The notes below the pieces were generated by a model. It was given only the letters and a program-made list of their open reading frames with translations. It had not been told where the DNA came from and did not search any database. DNA of 10,698 bases from Bilophila sp964538355 (lineage in GTDB: Bacteria > Desulfobacterota > Desulfovibrionia > Desulfovibrionales > Desulfovibrionaceae): positions 1-10,698 of the forward strand of contig CAZIFC010000050.1 of the NCBI GenBank assembly GCA_964538355.1, given 5' to 3'. A program made the position numbers and the translations under genes. Position 1 is the stretch's first letter. Each line of letters opens with the position of its first letter. Shown here piece by piece: positions 7,418-10,698 of this stretch.

Positions 7418-7863
7418 ACCGCACCCCGATGGAGGTTGAAGATGCGCTTGTGGCCCGCCTGCGCCCGCTGGCGGAAGAGCTGGGCGTGAAGTCCGTGGCG
7501 TCCTTTCAGGGCCAGCCGGATCGGGAGGCCTGGTCACGGCTGCGCCGGGGCGTTCCCGCCGTGCTGGTCCTGTATGCCGGTTCTCCCGAATTTACACCGT
7601 CGGGACACCGCCTTGAAGAGCGCATGGACTTTGAAATCTACGTCATGGATAAAAGTTACCGTTCTGAAACAAACGGCCAGAAGCCCGAGCCGGGCCATCC
7701 GGGGACGTATGCGCTGCTGGCGGCGGCGCGGGAACGGCTTCTCGGCGTTCCGCCGCTTCCGGGGATGGGCCCGTGCCTGCCCACGGCAATACGGGGCATG
7801 GTTTGGGACGGAACGAGCGTCTACCGGATGACGGTTTCGATCACGCACAATATCAGCTTGTAA
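7414..7863 (+). CDS. Mu gp37-like protein, DUF1834 family
   Basis: A 149-residue protein. Members of this family sit after gp36 in Mu-like phages and resemble tail-terminator or completion proteins of other phages. Visible features are EDALVARLRPL near the N-terminus, an alternating mid region (PAVLVLYAG, EERMDFEIYVMDKS), RERLLG and a C-terminal strand YRMTVSITHNISL. The GTG start at 7414 overlaps the previous TGA (GTGA), typical of coupled translation. An internal ATG at 7429 has no ribosome site and would remove five residues. The TAA stop is part of the next gene's ribosome site. Confidence 0.82.
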   Translation: MNRTPMEVEDALVARLRPLAEELGVKSVASFQGQPDREAWSRLRRGVPAVLVLYAGSPEFTPSGHRLEERMDFEIYVMDKSYRSETNGQKPEPGHPGTYALLAAARERLLGVPPLPGMGPCLPTAIRGMVWDGTSVYRMTVSITHNISL

Positions 7864-7872
7864 GGATTTGAC

Positions 7873-8835
7873 ATGAAGGGAAGCCCGCAGACGCGGAATT
7901 ATCTGTACGGCAAGGGAGAACTCTTTTTCAGGGCCGAGGGGAGCGAGGGGTATGACCATCTTGGCAACGCCCCCGCCTTCAACATCAGCCTGACCGAGGA
8001 GAAGCTGGAGCATTTCAGTTCGCTGAGCGGTACGAAAACCAAGGATCTCCAGCTCGTCACCCAAAAAGGGGCTGCGGTGGCCTTTACGCTGGAGGAGTTC
8101 ACGCCCGGAAATCTGGTCCGCGCCTTCAAGGGCAGGGAGGCCACCCGGGATGTGCAGGCTGCGGCAAGTTTCTCCGGTCTGGCCATCAGCGCAAACAAGG
8201 GGCTGTACACGATCATAGGCAGGGAACGCCTCGGGCTGACCCGGCTGGAGCACGGAGCCGTCTCGGGCGGCACCTTCACGGCTGGCGGCACGGTGACAGG
8301 CTCAGCCTCGTCCGCAACGGCGAGCATAGCCTGCGTCGGCGAGGGGGTGCTTGAGTGCGTGAACGTGCGCGGAGCCTTCCAGCCCGGAGAACAGCTTTCG
8401 GCCTCTTCGGTCACGGCTTCCCTGCGCGGGGTGGCGCAGGTTGCCGATGCCGTAATCACGGACAAGGCCAGTGCCCCGACAACGCGCTTTCGCCTTGGGG
8501 TGGACTATGATCTCAATGCCCGCACCGGGTTGCTGCGTGTGCGGGAAACCTGTTCCGCAGAAACCGTGTATGTGTCGGCGGACTGCGAGGCCAGCGACGC
8601 CCGGCTTGTGGATGCCCTGACCGCCAGTGATGTTACTGGTGAGTTGCTTTTTGTGGGCCAGCCGGATCAGGGGCCGGGGCTGGTGGTGCAATGCTGGAAG
8701 GTGACGCTTTCCCTTGGCGGGGAGGTGGGGCTGATCAGCGAGGAGCTGGCTTCCATTCCCATGAGCGGCGAAGTCCTTGCGGACGAACTCAATCATCCTG
8801 AAAGCCCGTTTTTCCGGGTGCGCTATCTGGGGTAG
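7873..8835 (+). CDS. Phage major tail (tube) protein, siphovirus type, with a central insertion
   Basis: Likely forms the tail tube; 320 residues. The N-terminal part (YLYGKGELFFRAEG at 10-23, LGNAPAFNISLTEE at 30-43, SGTKTKDLQ at 52-60, FTLEEFTPGNLVRAFKG at 71-87) has the beta-rich pattern of siphovirus tube proteins. The C-terminal half returns to the same fold (RFRLGVDYDLNARTG at 205-219, VVQCWKVTLSLGGEVGLIS at 271-289). Between them, about 128-198, lies a Gly/Ser/Thr/Ala-rich segment that looks like an inserted beta domain. Ribosome site AAGGA is 6 bases upstream and overlaps the preceding stop. Place in the operon, between the gp37-like gene and the chaperone/tape pair, supports the role. 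No sheath gene is beside it. Confidence 0.82.
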   Translation: MKGSPQTRNYLYGKGELFFRAEGSEGYDHLGNAPAFNISLTEEKLEHFSSLSGTKTKDLQLVTQKGAAVAFTLEEFTPGNLVRAFKGREATRDVQAAASFSGLAISANKGLYTIIGRERLGLTRLEHGAVSGGTFTAGGTVTGSASSATASIACVGEGVLECVNVRGAFQPGEQLSASSVTASLRGVAQVADAVITDKASAPTTRFRLGVDYDLNARTGLLRVRETCSAETVYVSADCEASDARLVDALTASDVTGELLFVGQPDQGPGLVVQCWKVTLSLGGEVGLISEELASIPMSGEVLADELNHPESPFFRVRYLG

Positions 8836-8842
8836 GCGAAGG

Positions 8843-8867
8843 GGGGGGAATCTGCGGGATTCTCCCC
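8843..8867 (+). promoter_or_regulatory. Hairpin after the tail tube gene, possible attenuator
   Basis: A 10-bp stem pairs 8843-8852 with 8858-8867 (GGGG, one G-T pair, GAATC with GATTC) around loop TGCGG. A run of six T begins 11 bases after the stem, too far for a textbook terminator. It may partly end transcription or protect the upstream message, giving more tube than chaperone and tape. The structure is seen; the role is inference. Confidence 0.5.
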
Positions 8868-8895
8868 GTTGCCATCCTTTTTTATGGAAGGAACT

Positions 8896-9249
8896 ATGAG
8901 AAAATCGACTGAATTTATAGTGGAAAACGACAAGGGGACGCTCACCGTGCGGCTTCAGGAACTCACGGTGCGCGAGGTGCTGGACATGGGCGAGCAGTTT
9001 GGCCGCGGGCCGCTGGTGGAAGATCTGGAGCGGCTGCTCCCGAGGGTTTCCAACCTCGCCACCAACGACCTGCTGGATATGACGCCCGGCGAGCTTGAGC
9101 TTGTCTGGGAGAAGTTCAAGGAGGTCAATGCCGCTTTTTTCAGGATTGCCGGAGCGTTGGGCTTCGGCAGGGTGCTGGAGGCGTTTCGGGCGCAGCTGCG
9201 GAGCGATCTCATGGACGCGGCGTTGAGCGGGAACTCTTCCGGGCAGTGA
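8896..9249 (+). CDS. Phage tail assembly chaperone, short form (G-like)
   Basis: A 117-residue acidic protein located just before the tape measure gene, where tail assembly chaperones sit in long-tailed phages. It begins with a beta-type stretch (STEFIVENDKGTLTVRLQELTVREVLDMG) followed by helices (LERLLPRV, MTPGELELVWEKFKEVNAAFFRIAGAL). Start 8896 has GGAAGG a few bases upstream; ATGs at 8869 and 8884 lie in or before that site. Inside the gene at codons 80-82 is a slippery T_TTT_TTC, so part of translation is predicted to shift to the -1 frame and make a longer protein. The stop overlaps the next ATG by one base (TGATG). Assignment is by position and general character, as chaperones diverge quickly. 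Confidence 0.75.
   Translation: MRKSTEFIVENDKGTLTVRLQELTVREVLDMGEQFGRGPLVEDLERLLPRVSNLATNDLLDMTPGELELVWEKFKEVNAAFFRIAGALGFGRVLEAFRAQLRSDLMDAALSGNSSGQ
9119..9170 (+). promoter_or_regulatory. Programmed -1 ribosomal frameshift cassette in the chaperone gene
   Basis: Three elements are in register. AGGAGG (9119-9124) is Shine-Dalgarno-like. The heptamer T_TTT_TTC (9135-9141) follows after 10 bases, split correctly for the zero frame. A hairpin starts 4 bases after it: 9146-9155 pairs with 9161-9170 over 10 bp (two G-U) with loop GTTGG. E. coli dnaX uses an internal SD about 10 bases before its heptamer and a hairpin about 5 bases after it. A -1 shift joins 82 residues of the chaperone to 94 read from 9141 to the TAG at 9423, for 176 residues. 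The -1 frame has no stop from 9099 to 9423. Lambda G/GT is the known precedent for such fusion proteins. Confidence 0.72.
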
Positions 9250-9425
9250 TGCGGCTGGCAGGGGCCGGGCACGGCAGGGTATTCGAGTACGGCTGGAGTG
9301 CGTTCGCCGCCGCAATGGAGTCAGAGGCGCAGCGGCGCGACGAGCGGATGAAGGACACCGCGCTGGCCCTGCGGGTGGCTCTGAATGCGGACGGGCGGCA
9401 GTTTGCCGCCTTTCTGGAAGCCTAG
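9249..9425 (+). CDS. Small ORF overlapping the chaperone; T-like extension or separate protein
   Basis: A 58-residue frame from ATG 9249, which shares its A with the chaperone stop, to TAG 9423. It reads MRLAGAGHGRVFEYGW then a charged helical stretch (ESEAQRRDERMKD) and LNADGRQFAAFLEA. No good ribosome site precedes the ATG, so it would be made by termination-reinitiation or, more likely, as the end of a -1 frameshift product from the chaperone gene: it lies in exactly the -1 frame, which is open upstream to 9099. The equivalent T domain of lambda gpGT contacts the tape measure. Its stop is part of the tape measure ribosome site (TAGGAG). Confidence 0.7.
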   Translation: MRLAGAGHGRVFEYGWSAFAAAMESEAQRRDERMKDTALALRVALNADGRQFAAFLEA

Positions 9426-9434
9426 GAGCGAAAG

Positions 9435-10613
9435 ATGGGTGACGGCATGACGCTGGAGCTGAATCTCAGGGATTCGGTTTCCGCGAGGCTGAAAACGCTG
9501 TCCCGTGCGCTTTCCGGCGTACGCGATCAGGTGGGGACGCTGCGGGCCGACGTTTCGGCCCTTGGCGGCGAGGCGCATTCCGGCCTGGATTTCGGCGGCA
9601 TGGCGGAGGAAAACGCCCGTTCGCTGGAGCGGCTTTCCCGTGGTGCGCTGAAGGAACTGGATACGGCCTTTCAGGACAGCGGCAGGGCGGTGGCGGCCTA
9701 TTATGCCGAGCGTCGCCGACAGGCCGGAGAAACGGCGCAGGCGGAACAGGGCTACGCCGAAGGCGAGGCCGAGCGGCTGGCTGAAGGGCTGGAAATCCGA
9801 AAGGAGTCCCGGCGGCAAGACCTTGAATCGTTGCTTGAACACGGAGCGCGGCGGATTGAGGCGGCACAGGCGCAGGCGGAACGGGAAACCGCCCTGAAGC
9901 GGGAACAGGCCGACAGGGAACGGGCCATTGACGAGGAACGGCTCGGACAGGCGCGTTCGCTGGCGGGCGACATGGCGGACGCCATGAGGCAGGTGTACGA
10001 ATCCGGGCTGCTCCAGAGCAGGGCGGTGTACCGCATGTATCAGGCTCTGGCGATCGCGGAAACGACCATCAGCACCTACAAGTCGGCCCAGGAGGCCTAC
10101 GCGCAGGGTGTGCAGTGGGGCGGGCCGGTAGCGGGGGCGATCATGGCGGCCACGGCTATTGCGGCGGGCATGGCTCGTGTGGCTGCCATCAAGGCCGCCC
10201 AGCCCAGGGGGTTCGCCTTCGGCGGACTGATAGGCGGCCCGGATCAGGGGGAACGGGCGGACAATGTGCTGATCCGGGCCACACCGGGCGAGTACATGCT
10301 CGACAGGCCCACGGTGCGCCATTACGGGGTGTCCGCGCTGGAGGCTCTGCGAAGCCGCCGCATTCCCCGCGGGCTGCTGGAACCGTTTGCCTCGCCGCGG
10401 CTTCCCGGAGCTTCCGGGAGGGCCGCCTACGCCTACGGCGGGGAGATCGGCAAGGCGTCCCTTGCGCCAGGCTCGGGAAACGCCCCGTCCGGCGAGGCCC
10501 TGACGGTCATCAATGTCATGGATTTTCAGCGGGAATTCGACAGGGCCTTGGCTTCGGCCCGTGGACGGCGGGTTCTCATCAATATCTTGGGCGAAGAGGG
10601 GATTGCATCCTGA
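9435..10613 (+). CDS. Phage tail tape measure protein (short)
   Basis: Sets tail length and occupies the tube lumen; 392 residues. Residues about 55-190 form a long charged helical and coiled-coil region rich in Glu, Arg, Ala and Gln. MYQALAIAETTISTYKSAQEAY (201-222), then a Gly/Ala-rich hydrophobic stretch (229-252) and FAFGGLIGGPDQGERADNVLIRATPGEYML (260-289), are the usual C-terminal part of Mu-like siphovirus tape proteins; this piece often follows A-T-PGE repeats or membrane-active segments. AGGAG lies 6 bases before the ATG; a second ATG at 9447 is less well placed. It is short for the family, which suggests a short tail. It directly follows the chaperone and T-like ORF, as expected. 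Confidence 0.88.
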   Translation: MGDGMTLELNLRDSVSARLKTLSRALSGVRDQVGTLRADVSALGGEAHSGLDFGGMAEENARSLERLSRGALKELDTAFQDSGRAVAAYYAERRRQAGETAQAEQGYAEGEAERLAEGLEIRKESRRQDLESLLEHGARRIEAAQAQAERETALKREQADRERAIDEERLGQARSLAGDMADAMRQVYESGLLQSRAVYRMYQALAIAETTISTYKSAQEAYAQGVQWGGPVAGAIMAATAIAAGMARVAAIKAAQPRGFAFGGLIGGPDQGERADNVLIRATPGEYMLDRPTVRHYGVSALEALRSRRIPRGLLEPFASPRLPGASGRAAYAYGGEIGKASLAPGSGNAPSGEALTVINVMDFQREFDRALASARGRRVLINILGEEGIAS

Positions 10614-10643
10614 CGCCCGCGGGCAAGGCCCGGAAGGAGGCAT

Positions 10644-10698
10644 ATGGCATTCAGCGGCAAGATCGTGGCGGCAAACCATGCCGACCTGCTGGCAAAGG
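10644..10698 (+). CDS. Unidentified tail-region gene, 5' end only
   Basis: ATG 10644 is preceded by a strong GGAAGGAGG ending 3 bases before it, and 18 codons (MAFSGKIVAANHADLLAK) run to the window edge without a stop. It follows the tape measure gene by 30 bases on the same strand, so it is probably a tail tip or baseplate component. Too little is visible to name it. Confidence 0.65.
   Translation, partial: MAFSGKIVAANHADLLAK

Larger units (their letters stand above)
4769..10698 (+). mobile_element. Mu-like prophage late (head-tail) region, partial
   Basis: Eight complete genes and one cut by the window edge run in one direction, tightly packed, in a typical Mu-like head then tail order: protease/scaffold, major head, gp36-like, gp37-like, tube, chaperone, overlapping small ORF, tape measure. 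There is no sheath gene, and the tube protein is of siphovirus type, so the tail is probably long and non-contractile as in B3/D3112-like phages. Integrase, transposase, repressor, terminase, portal and lysis genes are absent from the window. Whether the element is complete to the right, or a decayed or domesticated remnant, cannot be told. GC content is like that of the neighbouring host genes. Confidence 0.88.

Noticed and set aside
9128..9226. Frame starting at ATG 9128 just after AGGAGG inside the chaperone gene
   Set aside because: Only 32 codons (stop at 9224-9226), and the SD-to-ATG distance is very short. The AGGAGG fits better as a frameshift stimulator.
9321..10679. Minus-strand open frame of 452 codons opposite the tape measure gene
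   Set aside because: Pro/Arg/Gly-rich antisense shadow of a strongly supported gene.
1..10698. CRISPR array, insertion sequence or integrase/att pair
   Set aside because: No regularly spaced repeats, transposase or recombinase motifs, or duplicated tRNA end were seen.

Overview
The window reads as chromosome from a GC-rich, strictly anaerobic deltaproteobacterial type, most likely Desulfovibrionaceae (Desulfovibrio/Bilophila-like). This is an inference from a cytoplasmic selenocysteine formate dehydrogenase, a partner iron-sulfur flavoprotein of sulfhydrogenase/sulfite-reductase type, the high GC content and an adjacent Mu-like phage late region. No taxonomic marker fixes it. The window has a metabolic half on the minus strand and a phage half on the plus strand.

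Left half (1-4600, minus strand): a tRNA-Arg(ACG) gene with encoded CCA and a clear sigma70-type promoter lies at the edge, next to an AT-rich spacer. Then come two redox genes transcribed leftward. The first is a 679-residue molybdenum/tungsten formate dehydrogenase (2484-4523) with an in-frame UGA read as selenocysteine 135 and a SECIS hairpin directly behind it. The second is a 671-residue protein (209-2224) fusing a HydB/AsrA-like [4Fe-4S] module to a HydG/AsrB/DHODB-like FAD-NAD(P) module. The simplest reading is a soluble formate:NAD(P) (or ferredoxin) oxidoreductase: formate oxidised at Sec/Mo, electrons passed through iron-sulfur clusters to FAD and a nicotinamide. A 259-base spacer with hairpins separates the two genes.

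Right half (4769-10698, plus strand): a compact late operon of a Mu-like transposable phage. The order is protease/scaffold (gpI), major head protein (gpT), gp36-like DUF1320, gp37-like DUF1834, a tail tube protein of siphovirus type, a tail assembly chaperone, a small overlapping ORF, a short tape measure protein and the first 18 codons of a further gene. No sheath gene is present, so this is a Mu-type head joined to a probably non-contractile tail, as in B3/D3112-like phages. Terminase, portal, gpF, transposase and repressor are not in the window: the phage block starts exactly at gpI, 245 bases from the divergent formate dehydrogenase.

The most interesting signal is in the chaperone gene. 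A canonical T_TTT_TTC slippery heptamer (9135-9141) has a Shine-Dalgarno-like AGGAGG 10 bases upstream and a 10-bp hairpin starting 4 bases downstream, the layout of the dnaX programmed -1 frameshift cassette. The -1 frame is open from 9099 to the stop at 9423, giving a predicted 176-residue G-T-type fusion beside the 117-residue short form.
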